Origin: an uncultured Rhodospirillales bacterium
Lineage (GTDB): Bacteria > Pseudomonadota > Alphaproteobacteria > Rhodospirillales > JABHCV01
Assembly (NCBI GenBank): GCA_938092065.1
Contig: CALKND010000017.1
Location: 62,001 to 126,000, forward strand
Length of the DNA stretch: 64,000 nucleotides
Reading direction: 5' to 3'
Shown here: positions 9,195-19,204 of the stretch, piece after piece
How the letters are laid out: every line of letters starts with the position of its first letter
How positions within the stretch are numbered: the first letter of the stretch is position 1
Notes under the pieces: model-generated
Seen by the model: the letters and a program-made list of their open reading frames with translations, nothing else
What the model was told of the DNA's origin: nothing
Database searches by the model: none
Position numbers and translations under genes: made by a program

Positions 9195-10112
9195 ATGACT
9201 ACTATAAATAGAAGTGCAAATAGCGATTTACTCATCCTGACATGGATCGACAAGTGGGCCCCAGTATGGCTGCAGCCATATCTGTATCTAGCACGGTTAG
9301 ACAGGCCTATTGGAACCTGGTTGTTGTTGTTGCCGTGTTGGTGGAGCATTGCCTTAGCAACGCCAGGAACGCCTGATCTGAAGGCGGTTGCCCTGTTTGC
9401 CCTCGGTGCAATGATCATGCGTGGGGCAGGTTGTACTCTTAATGATATTGTAGATCGGAATTTTGATAGTCAGGTAGTGCGCACAGAAGCTCGACCAATT
9501 CCCTCTGGTACAGTTTCTGTCCAACAGGCGATTGCTTTTCTTTTTCTACAACTACTTCTAGGGCTCGCCGTCTTGATGCAGTTCAACTTCTTTGCTGTGT
9601 TGGTTGGCATGGCTTCTTTAGGCATTGTCGTGATCTATCCTTTCATGAAGCGCATCACCTATTGGCCGCAAGCGGTTCTGGGACTTGCATTCAACTGGGG
9701 TGCCCTATTGGGATGGGTGGCAGTGCGCGGCGATCTGACTGCTACTGTGGGAACTCTATATATGGCGGGCATCCTATGGACGTTGGGTTACGACACCATC
9801 TACGCCCATCAAGACAAAGAAGATGATATACTGATCGGGATTAAATCGACGGCTTTGCGTTTTGGTGAAAATACGGGCAAATGGTTGATCTGGTTTTATT
9901 CGGGGACTATTGGCCTGTTGGCGTTTAGCGGATATCTAGCTGGGCTTGGCTGGGCTTTTTATGTGGGCCTTGGCTTTGCTGCCGCGCATCTTTTCTGGCA
10001 GGTGCTGACATTGGATATTAACAATGTGAAGAGCTGTCTTCATCGTTTTAAATCAAACAGAAACTTTGGCTTAATCATTTTCGCAGCAATTGTTGCCGGG
10101 CAGGTTCTATAG
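9195..10112 (+). CDS. ubiA: 4-hydroxybenzoate polyprenyltransferase
   Basis: This integral membrane prenyltransferase attaches the polyprenyl tail to 4-hydroxybenzoate in ubiquinone synthesis. The first aspartate-rich site is NDIVDRNFD (Asn83-Asp91); the second is YDTIYAHQDKEDD. The RLDRPIGTWLLLLPCWW opening and about eight hydrophobic segments fit the family. The ATG at 9195 gives 305 residues; upstream in-frame ATGs would add a non-conserved extension overlapping the divergent rsmE. The next gene, ubiD, acts on the UbiA product, and an 85-base spacer suggests co-transcription. Confidence 0.93.
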   Translation: MTTINRSANSDLLILTWIDKWAPVWLQPYLYLARLDRPIGTWLLLLPCWWSIALATPGTPDLKAVALFALGAMIMRGAGCTLNDIVDRNFDSQVVRTEARPIPSGTVSVQQAIAFLFLQLLLGLAVLMQFNFFAVLVGMASLGIVVIYPFMKRITYWPQAVLGLAFNWGALLGWVAVRGDLTATVGTLYMAGILWTLGYDTIYAHQDKEDDILIGIKSTALRFGENTGKWLIWFYSGTIGLLAFSGYLAGLGWAFYVGLGFAAAHLFWQVLTLDINNVKSCLHRFKSNRNFGLIIFAAIVAGQVL

Positions 10113-10197
10113 GTTCTCGCACGCATGCTGGAGGCTGCTTTTCCATGATCAAGTATATCCACTGTTCACAGGACATAGAACGCGTTAAATATAACCT

Positions 10198-11730
10198 ATG
10201 TCATACAAAAGCTTACGAGAATTTATGGACAAACTGGAACGCACGGGTGCTCTTGTGCGCGTGACAGAACCGGTTTCCACTAAGTTGGAGATGACAGAAA
10301 TCCAAACACGACTTTTGGCCGAGGGCGGCCCGGCAGTTTTGTTTGAGAACGTCACGGATGAAAATGGAGACAAATCATCTATGCCTGTGCTTGTCAACCT
10401 GTTCGGCACCGTAGAGAGGGTCGCTTGGGGGATGGGGAGGGAGCCAGAGCAACTGCGGGAGGTCGGCGAGACACTTGCTTACCTGCGCCACCCCGAACCT
10501 CCTGGTGGTTGGCGGGAGGCGCTGGATATGCTCCCCCTTCTTAAAACCGTTATGTCCATGAAGCCAAAAACTATTTCCAAAGCCCCATGTCAGGAAGTGG
10601 TGCTGACTGGTGACGATATTGATCTTTCTGAACTTCCCGTGCAGTCCTGCTGGCCTGGGGAGCCCGCGCCATTGATTACTTGGCCACTTGTGGTCACCGA
10701 AGGTCCCGAGTCTGGCATGCACGGAGGTGACAAACGTGACGCGCCAAACCTAGGTATTTACCGAATGCAGGTTACAGGCAAAAACACGACCATCATACGC
10801 TGGCTCAAACACCGTGGTGGTGCTCAGCAATTTGCTCGCTGGAAGGAAGTGAGCAACAAGCCTATGCCCCTTGCAGCTGTCATAGGGGCTGATCCGGGAA
10901 CAATGTTAGCCGCCGTGACGCCAGTGCCCGATACTTTGTCAGAATATCAATTTGCCGGGCTTTTGCGTGGGAAAAAAGTGTCTCTGGTTGATTGTAAGAC
11001 TGTGCCCTTGAAAGTACTTTCCGAGGCGGAAATAGTGCTGGAAGGTCATGTCTCCTTATCTGAGGAGGCAGATGAAGGTCCATATGGTGATCATACGGGT
11101 TATTACAATTCTGTTGAGCCGTTTCCAGTCTTTACGGTGAGCGCCATCACCATGCGTAAAGACCCAATTTACCTGTCAACATTCACCGGACGTCCTCCCG
11201 ATGAGCCATCTGTCTTGGGCGAGGCACTGAACGAGGTTTTTATTCCATTAATGACCCAGCAATTTCCAGAAATTGTTGATTTTTGGTTGCCGCCAGAAGC
11301 CTGTTCTTACCGGGTCGCAGTGGTTTCCATCAAAAAAGCATACGCTGGTCACGCCAAAAGGGTAATGATGGCGGTATGGTCATATTTACGCCAGTTCATG
11401 TACACCAAGTTTGTGATCGTTGTAGATGGTGACATCAATGCACGGGAGTGGAACGATGTTATTTGGGCCCTGTCAACTAATGTAGACCCAGTCCGCGACG
11501 TGACTATGATTGAGCATACGCCCATTGACTATCTTGATTTTGCTTCTCCTGAATCCGGTTTGGGGTCAAAAATGGGTATCGACGCGACTGCAAAAATTGA
11601 TGCAGAAACTCATCGTGAGTGGGGTCGTAAAATCCGCATGAGTGATGACATCATCGACGAAGTGACAAAAAAATGGCAAAGCTACGGTCTGCCTGGAACG
11701 GGCAAGCCAATCTGGAAGAAAGTGCCATAA
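10198..11730 (+). CDS. ubiD: UbiD family 3-polyprenyl-4-hydroxybenzoate decarboxylase
   Basis: The 510 residues match UbiD. This prenylated-FMN enzyme decarboxylates the UbiA product in ubiquinone synthesis; its cofactor needs the UbiX prenyltransferase, not present here. Visible family segments are [22 protein letters not shown] and the catalytic acid stretch [15 protein letters not shown]. The C-terminus has GSKMGIDAT, typical of the bacterial ubiquinone-pathway subgroup. It lies just downstream of ubiA on the same strand, which supports the pathway assignment over other UbiD-family decarboxylases. Confidence 0.93.
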   Translation: MSYKSLREFMDKLERTGALVRVTEPVSTKLEMTEIQTRLLAEGGPAVLFENVTDENGDKSSMPVLVNLFGTVERVAWGMGREPEQLREVGETLAYLRHPEPPGGWREALDMLPLLKTVMSMKPKTISKAPCQEVVLTGDDIDLSELPVQSCWPGEPAPLITWPLVVTEGPESGMHGGDKRDAPNLGIYRMQVTGKNTTIIRWLKHRGGAQQFARWKEVSNKPMPLAAVIGADPGTMLAAVTPVPDTLSEYQFAGLLRGKKVSLVDCKTVPLKVLSEAEIVLEGHVSLSEEADEGPYGDHTGYYNSVEPFPVFTVSAITMRKDPIYLSTFTGRPPDEPSVLGEALNEVFIPLMTQQFPEIVDFWLPPEACSYRVAVVSIKKAYAGHAKRVMMAVWSYLRQFMYTKFVIVVDGDINAREWNDVIWALSTNVDPVRDVTMIEHTPIDYLDFASPESGLGSKMGIDATAKIDAETHREWGRKIRMSDDIIDEVTKKWQSYGLPGTGKPIWKKVP

Positions 11731-11790
11731 ATGACGCATCGTCTACTTGCGCCTAATTTTTAATGTTCTTTAACATGCTCTGATAACTGG

Positions 11791-13386
11791 ATGCTTTCCA
11801 TGAATGAAAATAACTGTGAAAATGCAAAAAATTCTAATGCCTGGCCGTTTGCTGAGGCTCGTGCCTTGCTCAAGCATCTAAACGGTCAGACACCGGACAA
11901 AGGTTATGTACTGTTCGAGACTGGTTATGGTCCCTCCGGCCTACCGCACATTGGTACTTTTGGTGAGGTTGCGCGCACCTCTATGGTTCGTCATGCATTC
12001 CACCATTTGTCTGATCTTCCGACAAAGCTATTTGCTTTTTCAGATGACATGGATGGTCTTCGCAAAGTACCCGACAACATTCCCAACAAGGAAATGGTTG
12101 AGCAGCATTTAGGAAAGCCGCTGACGCAAATTCCTGACCCGTTTGGTACCCACGAAAGCTTTGGTCATCATAATAATGCGCGCCTGCAGGCATTTCTGGA
12201 TGATTTTGGATTTGAATATCAATTCAAAAGTTCCACGGAGTATTACACGAGCAACAAATTTGATAACATGCTACTCAAAATTTTAGTTGAGTACGATAAA
12301 ATCATCAGTGTTGTGTTGCCTACCCTGGGCCAAGAACGCCGTGAAACCTATAGCCCATTCATGCCAGTCTGCAAAAAAACGGGTGTAGTTTTGCAGGTTC
12401 CTGTGATCGAACAGAATGTGGACGATGGCACTATTGTTTATGAAGATGTTGATGGCTCTAAGGTTGAAACTCCTGTCACAGGCGGTCACTGCAAATTACA
12501 ATGGAAGGCCGACTGGGGCATGCGATGGGCCGAGCTTGGCGTTGATTATGAAATGTCTGGCAAGGATTTGATTGATTCAGTTAAATTATCCAGCAAAATA
12601 TGCCGAATACTTGGATGCAAGCCGCCGCAGAATTTGACCTATGAATTGTTCCTCGATGATCAGGGCGCAAAAATTTCAAAGTCCAAGGGTAATGGTCTCG
12701 CTGTTGAGGAATGGCTGCGTTACGCACCTCCTGAAAGCCTGAGCTTGTTCATGTATCAAAAACCAAAGACGGCCAAACGCCTGTACTTTGATGTAATTCC
12801 ACGCAATGTGGATGACTATTTGACCCATGTTGAAAAGTACAACGCTCAGGATGAAACAAAGAAAATGGACAGTCCAGCTTGGCACATTCACGCGGGTCAC
12901 CCACCCAACGAAACCGCACATCTAAGTTATAATATTTTACTTAATTTGGCTAGCGTCTGCCATACGGAAGACAAGGCTGTACTCTGGCATTTTATTGGCC
13001 GTTATCGTCCAGGTGCGACGCCTGAAAACGCACCGATTCTGGATAAGTTGGTCGAATACGCTATTAACTATTATCGTGACTTCATTCGCCCAGCAAAGCA
13101 GTACCGTCATGCAACCACGGTGGAGAAAGTAGCATTGGAAGATTTGGTGAAGGCATTAAAAACTCTGCCGACCGACAGTGACGGTGTTGACATACAATCT
13201 AAAGTTTACGAGGTTGGCAAGCACCATTACTTCGAGAACCTGAAAGATTGGTTTAAGGCACTCTATGAAATCCTTCTCGGCCAGTCAGAGGGCCCCCGTA
13301 TGGGATCCTTCATTGCACTTTACGGTATGGAGGAAACCCTAACCTTACTTCGACGTGCCATTGCTGGTGAAGATCTGAGGATTTAA
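11791..13386 (+). CDS. lysS: Class I lysyl-tRNA synthetase
   Basis: This 531-residue enzyme charges tRNA-Lys and belongs to the class I (archaeal-type) LysRS that most alphaproteobacteria use instead of the class II enzyme. The HIGH-like motif is PHIG (residues 52-55), within [15 protein letters not shown]. The KMSKS-like loop is KISKS (294-298). The C-terminal helical anticodon-binding region is present and the length is normal. ATGs at 11791 and 11800 are both possible; neither has a strong ribosome-binding site. Class and substrate are well supported by the motif context and by the [12 protein letters not shown] segment. Confidence 0.92.
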   Translation: MLSMNENNCENAKNSNAWPFAEARALLKHLNGQTPDKGYVLFETGYGPSGLPHIGTFGEVARTSMVRHAFHHLSDLPTKLFAFSDDMDGLRKVPDNIPNKEMVEQHLGKPLTQIPDPFGTHESFGHHNNARLQAFLDDFGFEYQFKSSTEYYTSNKFDNMLLKILVEYDKIISVVLPTLGQERRETYSPFMPVCKKTGVVLQVPVIEQNVDDGTIVYEDVDGSKVETPVTGGHCKLQWKADWGMRWAELGVDYEMSGKDLIDSVKLSSKICRILGCKPPQNLTYELFLDDQGAKISKSKGNGLAVEEWLRYAPPESLSLFMYQKPKTAKRLYFDVIPRNVDDYLTHVEKYNAQDETKKMDSPAWHIHAGHPPNETAHLSYNILLNLASVCHTEDKAVLWHFIGRYRPGATPENAPILDKLVEYAINYYRDFIRPAKQYRHATTVEKVALEDLVKALKTLPTDSDGVDIQSKVYEVGKHHYFENLKDWFKALYEILLGQSEGPRMGSFIALYGMEETLTLLRRAIAGEDLRI

Positions 13387-13430
13387 GGGGGGGGCGAGAA
13401 TCTCCTAAACATCAAGCACTAAATAAACTG

Positions 13431-14015
13431 TTACTCGCTCCATGCTTTTTTTAGGTGCTCTGCTTCAAGGCGCTGGGCTGGTGTTAGCAGTTTGTCGAGG
13501 TTTTTCCAGAATGTGCCTGGCCCCAACCCCTTAGTGTCGGCTGCTTGGTCGACCCACATGTATGCTGTGCTTAAATCTTTAGTTACGCCCTCGCCAGTGG
13601 CATACATGACGCCAATATCATACTGAGCATCGGGATAGCCGGCATCGGCGGCCCGCTCAATCCACTTAGCTGCTTTTTGTGGGTCGTGTGGAACGCCGAG
13701 GCCCTGCCGGTATAAAGAGCCCAGCGTGTATTGTGCGGGTGCAAAGCCCTGATGTGCGGCCTTTCGCCACCAAAGCACTGTCTGTTCTGGTTTAAGTTCA
13801 ACAGCGCGACCACTAGCGTATAGGAAACCCATCATGTGCTGAGCGTACGGGTCTCCTTTTTCTGCCTCTGGCAGCCATTCGCTATAGGCGGTCTTATAGT
13901 CACCCTTTTGGTATGCTTCTAGGCCGGTATTGAAATTGGCCCAGGCTATGCTTTCTAGCGAGACGATGTAGAATGTGAGTGTGAAAGTAATGATGTATTT
14001 ATGTAAACGGTCCAT
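13431..14015 (-). CDS. Secreted Sel1-repeat protein
   Basis: This 194-residue protein has an N-terminal signal-like hydrophobic segment ending near AWA (residues 8-26), pointing to export to the periplasm. About three Sel1-like repeats follow, with the typical AQHMMGFLYASG, AQYTLGSLYRQGLGV and AQYDIGVMYATGEGV cores. Sel1 repeats form TPR-like helical scaffolds for protein contacts, and no enzymatic role is implied. It is convergent with lysS, with 44 bases between them. The upstream side is a long AT-rich spacer. Exact function is not predictable. Confidence 0.8.
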   Translation of the reverse strand: MDRLHKYIITFTLTFYIVSLESIAWANFNTGLEAYQKGDYKTAYSEWLPEAEKGDPYAQHMMGFLYASGRAVELKPEQTVLWWRKAAHQGFAPAQYTLGSLYRQGLGVPHDPQKAAKWIERAADAGYPDAQYDIGVMYATGEGVTKDLSTAYMWVDQAADTKGLGPGTFWKNLDKLLTPAQRLEAEHLKKAWSE

Positions 14016-14802
14016 GCGTGTGTATACAGTTTGTTTCTTTTAGTGAAATGAAAATAAAAGAACCATGTTGGTTGTTTTATTATTTTGGACTCTTTCTAAA
14101 CTTAACATAGAAATTTTATTTTGAATTAACAAGGATCACGTATTAGCAATTATTTTAAGCTGGTAGTGTCAAGGATAGTTCGTCTTGGTTCTTTTCGTTA
14201 AAATCCTGTTCTGTGTGTGTTATTAATTTATTATTTGATACTTTGTTAATTAAGCCATCATTTTCCTCTGCCTAAGTATAGTTGTTGCGCACTCTGATAA
14301 AGGTAAGGTTTTTAGCGGTGGTACTTGTTGTGTCAGTGCAAGGTACATAAATGCTACTATATTTTTGTTAGTTAAGAAGCCGTAGTCTCTTGTCGAGATG
14401 AAATCTCCATAAATAACAATAAAGTCAATTAGCTATTTTGCGTGAGAAGTTGTTCCTAAAAAACATTTATTATCATGAGCATAGGAGTGTTCTATGCCAA
14501 GAAAACAATAAATTTTTTGCAAGCGCCTAAGACATTTAAATAATAGTGTATAAGTCTGTGGAAAAAGGGGATAGAAATACCTTATGCAGTGTTTAATGTG
14601 GATAATATATACAATATGTAGTGTTTTCAACAACATGTGGCATGAGGGTAGGCAGGCTTTAGAAATTGTTGTAAAAAACCTTTATAAAGTGAAAATTTAC
14701 AAGAAGAAGGAGGCAGGACACGCGCAGGTTTAGTTTGAGTGGTTGCATCCGTAGTCATCTCGACTGTGAACATCTAACTGTTGGCGTTCCTGAAAAAACA
14801 AT
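14016..14802. other. AT-rich 790-bp spacer upstream of gcrA
   Basis: No convincing gene is present. A 67-codon minus-strand ORF at 14433-14636 has low-complexity, cysteine- and aromatic-rich composition and is probably spurious. Two DnaA-box matches lie at 14557-14565 and 14597-14605 (listed separately). The region presumably carries the promoters of the divergent Sel1 gene and of gcrA. Confidence 0.6.
14557..14605. promoter_or_regulatory. Pair of DnaA boxes upstream of gcrA
   Basis: TGTGGAAAA (14557-14565) and TGTGGATAA (14597-14605) are reverse complements of TTTTCCACA and TTATCCACA. Both fully match the DnaA consensus TTWTNCACA, in the same orientation and 40 bases apart. They lie 200-250 bases before the gcrA start. 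In Caulobacter, DnaA is known to activate gcrA, so conserved control is a reasonable inference. Only two boxes are seen, which is thin for a replication origin. Confidence 0.5.
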
Positions 14803-15252
14803 ATGGCTATCGATTGGACAACTGATCGCATCAAAACCCTCATGGCCTTGTGGGCTGAAGGCATTTCAACTCTTGAAATAGGGCGCCGTCTTGGAGTCAC
14901 TAAAAACTCTATCGTTGGAAAAGTCCATCGTTTGGGCTTACCTAAGCGTCAGTCACCCATCAACTCCTCACCAAGAACGCCACGGGTTACGAAACCAACA
15001 GCGCCAATTCGCACCAGGCCGCAAACGGTTCCCATCAGTGCAAACATGGTCAAGATGGAAAAACTAACACTCGGTATGTGCAAATGGCCAGAAGGAGAAC
15101 CTGGCCATGAAGACTTCCGTTTTTGCGGTCAGCCTGCAATTGAGGGTAAGCCCTATTGCGCAGGTCATTGTGCGCGAGCCTACGTTAAAAGCACACGAGA
15201 TCGTGGCCAAAAGCCACAAATTGCAACAAGGATCTCGTCCAGAGTGGCTTGA
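14803..15252 (+). CDS. gcrA: GcrA cell-cycle regulator
   Basis: The protein is 149 residues. The N-terminal helix-turn-helix (WTTDRIKTLMALWAEG, then IGRRLGVTKNSIVGKVHRLGL) is the GcrA DNA-binding domain. A proline- and basic-rich linker leads to a C-terminal domain with MCKWPEGEPG, FCG and PYCAGHCARAY, whose Cys and His residues could bind metal. GcrA is an alphaproteobacterial factor that binds sigma-70 and acts at promoters carrying CcrM-methylated GANTC sites. No ccrM or ctrA is in the window. The start MAIDWT is the family norm. Confidence 0.93.
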   Translation: MAIDWTTDRIKTLMALWAEGISTLEIGRRLGVTKNSIVGKVHRLGLPKRQSPINSSPRTPRVTKPTAPIRTRPQTVPISANMVKMEKLTLGMCKWPEGEPGHEDFRFCGQPAIEGKPYCAGHCARAYVKSTRDRGQKPQIATRISSRVA

Positions 15253-15323
15253 GGCTCTGAATTGGTTGACCAACAGGAAAAGCTACTTAGGTTGGGTTCA
15301 GTCCAACAATTTTGTCGAGCCTT

Positions 15324-15338
15324 GAATTTAATAAATTC
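15324..15338. repeat. Short perfect palindrome upstream of the Nudix gene
   Basis: GAATTTA and TAAATTC flank a single A, giving 7-base perfect arms 46 bases before the ATG at 15384. It could be a small operator, but AT-rich palindromes of this size also occur by chance. Confidence 0.25.
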
Positions 15339-15383
15339 TCTTTCTCTCTATGATTGCTCCATCAAATCAAAGGCTGATATTTA

Positions 15384-16244
15384 ATGAGCTTCCTTGACCG
15401 TGTAGGTGCCTGCAAGGCTCCGGATTTTTCAGTCTATTTGCCATTTGTAGTTGACGGTGAAATTGTCGGTTACGTGAAGCCGAGTTTGGCAGTTAAACTG
15501 AATAATTTTCAGGATACTTTTAAAGTTACCAGGGATGCTCTGGGACTGAACCACAACCTTCAGGGCGTAGAAGACCGCACACATGGTGTAGGGGAAGTTA
15601 TGGAAGTCTTGAAGCAGAGCGGCATTGTTACGGGCTGGCGTGATGAAAAATACAAGGTCGCTCGTACTTATAGTTCACCAACTGTGTTCGAGATAGAACG
15701 TGCCGCTGTACCGTTATTTGGTACCATTGGCTGCAGTGTTCATATGAATGGGGTAACTTGGCGTAACGGCGAGCTATGCATGTGGGTCGGTAGGCGAAGC
15801 CTATCCAAACCAACGGAACCAGGAAAGCTCGATCAAATGGTTGCAGGTGGTCAGCCAATAGGTATCTCTGTGCAGGATAATCTGATCAAGGAATGCGCTG
15901 AAGAGGCCAATATACCAGCTAAAATTGCTGCCCTTAGCAAGCCTGCTGGGGCCATCACTTATTGTGTGGAACAGGCGGAAGGCCTGCGCCGTGATGTACT
16001 TTTTATTTATGACTTAGTCTTACCTGAAGACTTTGAGCCTGAAAACACAGATGGTGAAATGGAAGATTTCCGCTTGATGACTATGGACGAACTAAGCTCT
16101 TGTGTTCAGGATACGTGTGACTTTAAATACAATTGCTCCATTGTGGTTATCGATTTTCTCATCCGCCATGGCTACATAAAACCCAATCATAAAGATTACC
16201 TTAAGTTAATTAATAGCCTGCACTATTCGAATCTTCTGGAATGA
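15384..16244 (+). CDS. DUF4743/Nudix hydrolase family protein
   Basis: This 286-residue protein has an N-terminal DUF4743-type region (about 10-120: VGACKAPDFSVYLPF, VKPSLA) and a Nudix fold after it. It resembles the thiamine-pyrophosphokinase-related Nudix proteins of fungi and plants. The Nudix box is atypical: after GGQPIGIS the catalytic helix reads KECAEEANI rather than the usual REUxEExGU, so Arg is Lys and Gly is Asn, while the metal-binding Glu pair is kept. Activity on a nucleoside-diphosphate or thiamine-type substrate is inferred from family only. It follows gcrA by 131 bases on the same strand. Confidence 0.8.
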   Translation: MSFLDRVGACKAPDFSVYLPFVVDGEIVGYVKPSLAVKLNNFQDTFKVTRDALGLNHNLQGVEDRTHGVGEVMEVLKQSGIVTGWRDEKYKVARTYSSPTVFEIERAAVPLFGTIGCSVHMNGVTWRNGELCMWVGRRSLSKPTEPGKLDQMVAGGQPIGISVQDNLIKECAEEANIPAKIAALSKPAGAITYCVEQAEGLRRDVLFIYDLVLPEDFEPENTDGEMEDFRLMTMDELSSCVQDTCDFKYNCSIVVIDFLIRHGYIKPNHKDYLKLINSLHYSNLLE

Positions 16245-16442
16245 AATTAAGAGTATGAGTATGCGATTTGGGAGTTTTTTATTTTGGGGATATCGAAACA
16301 ATGGAATGCTGCTTTGGAAGCGGGTTATGCAGTATTGCTGGGGATACTTTAATCAACCCTTGAGGGAAATCGATAGTACCGCCCTAGCTAAGACTGAAAC
16401 ACTGTAAAAAGTCGTTCGCGTGTAAAGCACGTATTGGAAGGT

Positions 16443-17291
16443 TCACTCCAGCCCTGCCATTTGTCTGATCTGATCAGGACTATTACCATCGTCTCTAAGC
16501 GCCTTGAGAGAAAGTGACCTATCACGCTTGGCATATCGCCGGCCTTCATTGTCAGTTAGCAATGGATGATGATGATAGTCGGGAGTACGAAGGCCCAGCA
16601 GTTTTTGAAGCAGACGATGAACGTGTGTAGAGAGAAATAAATCTTCACCCCTTGTCACCAGTGTGATTCCTTGTATGTGGTCATCAAGGGTTGCTGCCAG
16701 GTGATAGCTGGTTGGAGTATTCTTGCGAGCTAGCACAACATCTCCGAAGATTTCCGGTTTTGCTATGATTTTGCCATGGGCTAAATCATTCCATTGTATA
16801 GAGCTGGAAAGTCCTTTTAGGGCCTTGACGATGTCAAGCCTTAGGGCAAAATCTTCCCCATTGCTTTCACGAGTTTTGCACTCTTTCTGAGACAAGCCTC
16901 GGCAGGTTCCAGGATAAAGTGGGCCATCCGGGCCAAAGTTTGCATGGATGGTAGCCTTAATATCTTTTCGAGTACAAAAGCAGGGGTACAGAACCTCAAT
17001 CTCTTGGAGGGTGCTTATAGCTTTCGCATACTCACCCAAATGTTCAGATTGACGACGCACAGGCATCTCCCAAGTGAGGCCAAGCCAGCTTAAGTCTTCA
17101 TATATAGTATCTTCGAATTCTATTCGGCAGCGTTCAGGATCAATATCTTCAATTCTCAGCAAAAAGCGTCCGCCAGTTTGGTTAGCTTTTTCCATGGCAA
17201 ACAGGGCTGAGTAGGCATGTCCTAAATGAAGTAAGCCAGTTGGTGAGGGTGCAAAACGAGTCACCGTAGGATATTCAGAATCAAAACTCAT
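16443..17291 (-). CDS. gluQ: Glutamyl-Q tRNA(Asp) synthetase
   Basis: This 282-residue protein resembles the catalytic half of glutamyl-tRNA synthetase and lacks the anticodon-binding domain, which is the hallmark of GluQRS. It attaches glutamate to queuosine in tRNA-Asp. The opening TRFAPSPTGLLHLGHAYSA includes the HIGH-type HLGH (22-25). The zinc-site region shows CFCTRKD and TCRG, and the KMSKS-like site is AKRDRSLSL. Length is normal. It stands alone, divergent from the HNH gene. Confidence 0.92.
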   Translation of the reverse strand: MSFDSEYPTVTRFAPSPTGLLHLGHAYSALFAMEKANQTGGRFLLRIEDIDPERCRIEFEDTIYEDLSWLGLTWEMPVRRQSEHLGEYAKAISTLQEIEVLYPCFCTRKDIKATIHANFGPDGPLYPGTCRGLSQKECKTRESNGEDFALRLDIVKALKGLSSSIQWNDLAHGKIIAKPEIFGDVVLARKNTPTSYHLAATLDDHIQGITLVTRGEDLFLSTHVHRLLQKLLGLRTPDYHHHPLLTDNEGRRYAKRDRSLSLKALRDDGNSPDQIRQMAGLE

Positions 17292-17402
17292 ATTAATAAA
17301 ATTTCATGTTTGATATCCAAAGTTCTCGTGCTTCAGACAAGTGGTTTGCTTAAGCTACAACATGTTGTATTCTTCTTTAAAGTTAAAAGGAGACTTCCAA
17401 AT

Positions 17403-17966
17403 ATGTCTGCTACTTTTGAGCGTTATCCGGCCCTTGTCCTAAACACTGATTTTAGGCCGCTGAGCTACTTCCCTTTGTCCCTGTGGTCATGGCAGAAGAC
17501 AATCAGTGCGGTGTTTATGAGACGGGTCAATGTTGTTGAAGAATACGACACTGCTGTCCACTCTCCCAGTTTTGAGATGCGATTGCCCAGTGTGATTTCC
17601 TTAAAAGATTACGTCCCCATGGCCAAGCGGCCTGCATTTACCCGTTTTAACGTATTTTTGCGTGACAGTTTTACCTGTCAGTATTGTGGTGATATTTATC
17701 CCACTGAAAACCTTACCTTTGATCACGTCATTCCCCGTTCTCGTGGTGGCACCACCTTGTGGGGCAACGTGGTCACTGCATGCTCCCCGTGTAATCTGTC
17801 AAAAGGCCATGGGCTACCCAAGGAAACAGGGATGTATCCCCTAGCAGCGCCGCGTCAGCCTACAGCTTGGGAATTACAGGGAAACGGCCGAGCCTTTCCT
17901 CCGGATCACCTGCATTACAGCTGGCGGGATTTTCTTTACTGGGATGTAGAGCTGGAACAAGACTAA
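17403..17966 (+). CDS. HNH endonuclease family protein
   Basis: This 187-residue protein has an HNH nuclease core: CQYCG (Cys92, Cys95), then FDHVIPRSRGG with Asp107-His108, the central Asn at GNVVTAC, and the second CSPCN pair. The paired cysteines should bind a structural zinc. The conserved N-terminal LVLNTDFRPLSYFPLSLW block is typical of the widespread chromosomal HNH family rather than of restriction enzymes or homing nucleases. AAGGAG about ten bases upstream sets the ATG at 17403; an upstream in-frame ATG at 17310 lacks such support. Biological role is unknown. Confidence 0.88.
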   Translation: MSATFERYPALVLNTDFRPLSYFPLSLWSWQKTISAVFMRRVNVVEEYDTAVHSPSFEMRLPSVISLKDYVPMAKRPAFTRFNVFLRDSFTCQYCGDIYPTENLTFDHVIPRSRGGTTLWGNVVTACSPCNLSKGHGLPKETGMYPLAAPRQPTAWELQGNGRAFPPDHLHYSWRDFLYWDVELEQD

Positions 17967-18064
17967 GCAGTTATTTTGGTTCTCTGTTTTTCACTTAAAA
18001 CCCTTGCGTTTACAGGCTGGATGACTATATTCGCCACTTATTCCCAAGAATGAGGGTTAAAAAA

Positions 18065-18110
18065 AGCCCCGCCAAAAGTCATCCATTTTTTTATTAAGGG
18101 GTGCTTTTTT
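18065..18110 (+). terminator. Possible terminator between the HNH gene and rpsD
   Basis: AGCCCC (18065-18070) can pair with GGGG-T-GCT (18097-18104), leaving one bulged T, and six T residues follow. The loop is long (about 26 nt), so this is only a moderate candidate. It falls about 100 bases after the HNH stop and 54 before the rpsD start. Confidence 0.4.
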
Positions 18111-18163
18111 GTGCTATTGGGACAAAAACAACCGGTTAACGAGTGATTGGAAAAGATAAGCTT

Positions 18164-18778
18164 ATGAGTAGACGAATTAAATCGAAGTATAAGATAAATC
18201 GACGACTTGGTGTCAATTTGTGGGGACGTCCGAAGAGTCCCATTAATAATCGGGATAGCCGTCCTGGACAGCATGGCCAACGCCGCCGCAAAGAAACTGA
18301 TTATGGCACTCAGCTGATGGCCAAACAGAAGCTCAAAGGCTACTATGGTAGCATTACAGAGAAGAAGTTTCGCCGATATTATGCGGAGGCTGTGCGCCGT
18401 CGTGGTGACACCTCTGAGAATCTAATTGGTATTTTGGAACGCCGCTTAGACGCTGTTGTCTATCGCATGAAATTTGTTCCGACGGTCTTTGCTGCCCGTC
18501 AATTTGTGAACCATGGACACGTAATGGTCAACGGCAAGAAGGTCAATATCGGCTCCTATTCAGTAGCTGATGGCGATATCATCGAGGTGCGGAAGGGATC
18601 TCATGACATTCCCATGGTTTTGGAAGCCGTTGTCTCGCCTGAACGTGATATCCCCGACTATATGGAAGTTGATCATAAAAAAATGCGTGGCACTTATGTA
18701 AGGCAGCCCATGTTGACCGATGTACCTTACCCAGTGCAGATGGAGCCCAATCTGGTCATTGAATTTTATTCACGATAA
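18164..18778 (+). CDS. rpsD: 30S ribosomal protein S4
   Basis: This 204-residue primary 16S rRNA-binding protein has the alphaproteobacterial S4 N-terminus ([27 protein letters not shown]). The S4 RNA-binding domain is at 95-155 ([33 protein letters not shown]). The C-terminus is the standard VIEFYSR. The in-frame ATG seven codons upstream is not conserved, so 18164 is chosen. As usual in this class it stands outside the main ribosomal operons. The leader is not long enough to suggest a structured autoregulatory site. Confidence 0.96.
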   Translation: MSRRIKSKYKINRRLGVNLWGRPKSPINNRDSRPGQHGQRRRKETDYGTQLMAKQKLKGYYGSITEKKFRRYYAEAVRRRGDTSENLIGILERRLDAVVYRMKFVPTVFAARQFVNHGHVMVNGKKVNIGSYSVADGDIIEVRKGSHDIPMVLEAVVSPERDIPDYMEVDHKKMRGTYVRQPMLTDVPYPVQMEPNLVIEFYSR

Positions 18779-19204
18779 GATCAAAATATCCATATTAAAC
18801 AACAAATGGTATACTTTTTTAATCAATGACTCAAAAAGCCACTATAAATTGCGTTTTTCCATAATTGCTGATGTGCTAAGCGCAAGTCAATGATGTGTCT
18901 GTTTGTATAAAAGCCATACATTTACTAATGTCAATCGTGTGAATTAACAGAAGTAAAGAATTTCTGAGGGTATTAAAAAGTATATTCGAGGGTGCGGCGC
19001 TTTATAAAAAAGCTTAGTACTAAATCCTGCATTTACTGATGTGAAATTTGTAATTGAATTGAGCTTGGAAACGGCAAAAACTCATTTTGCTTTACTTTAC
19101 TATTGCCAATTGAAAAAGTTTTAGTTGACAGAAAAACATTATAAATTTTGTGAAGCCTCAGTTCCGCAGTTGAAACAAGTAATGGTCATTTCTTTTTCAC
19201 ATCT
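18779..19204. other. AT-rich spacer, no gene seen
   Basis: These 426 bases lie between convergent rpsD and the membrane glycosyltransferase. I find no ORF or RNA structure I can support. A 13-base near-repeat occurs twice (CATTTACTAATGT near 18918 and CATTTACTGATGT near 19030), the first able to form a 5-bp hairpin. Nothing else stands out. Confidence 0.5.

Noticed and set aside
8375-9418. Long form of RsmE beginning at 9418
   Set aside because: The extension is not family-like, crosses the divergent ubiA start, and the AGGA site points to 9139.
14433-14636. 67-codon minus-strand ORF in the gcrA upstream spacer
   Set aside because: Composition is rich in Tyr, Ile, Cys and Phe as expected from AT-rich non-coding DNA, there is no ribosome-binding site, and it overlaps the DnaA boxes.
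14016-14802. Replication origin
   Set aside because: Only two DnaA boxes were found and no dnaA, hemE, parAB or gidA genes are near. Regulation of gcrA explains the boxes better.
17403-17966. Restriction-modification or homing endonuclease for the HNH gene
   Set aside because: No methyltransferase or intron is adjacent, and the sequence fits the common chromosomal HNH family.
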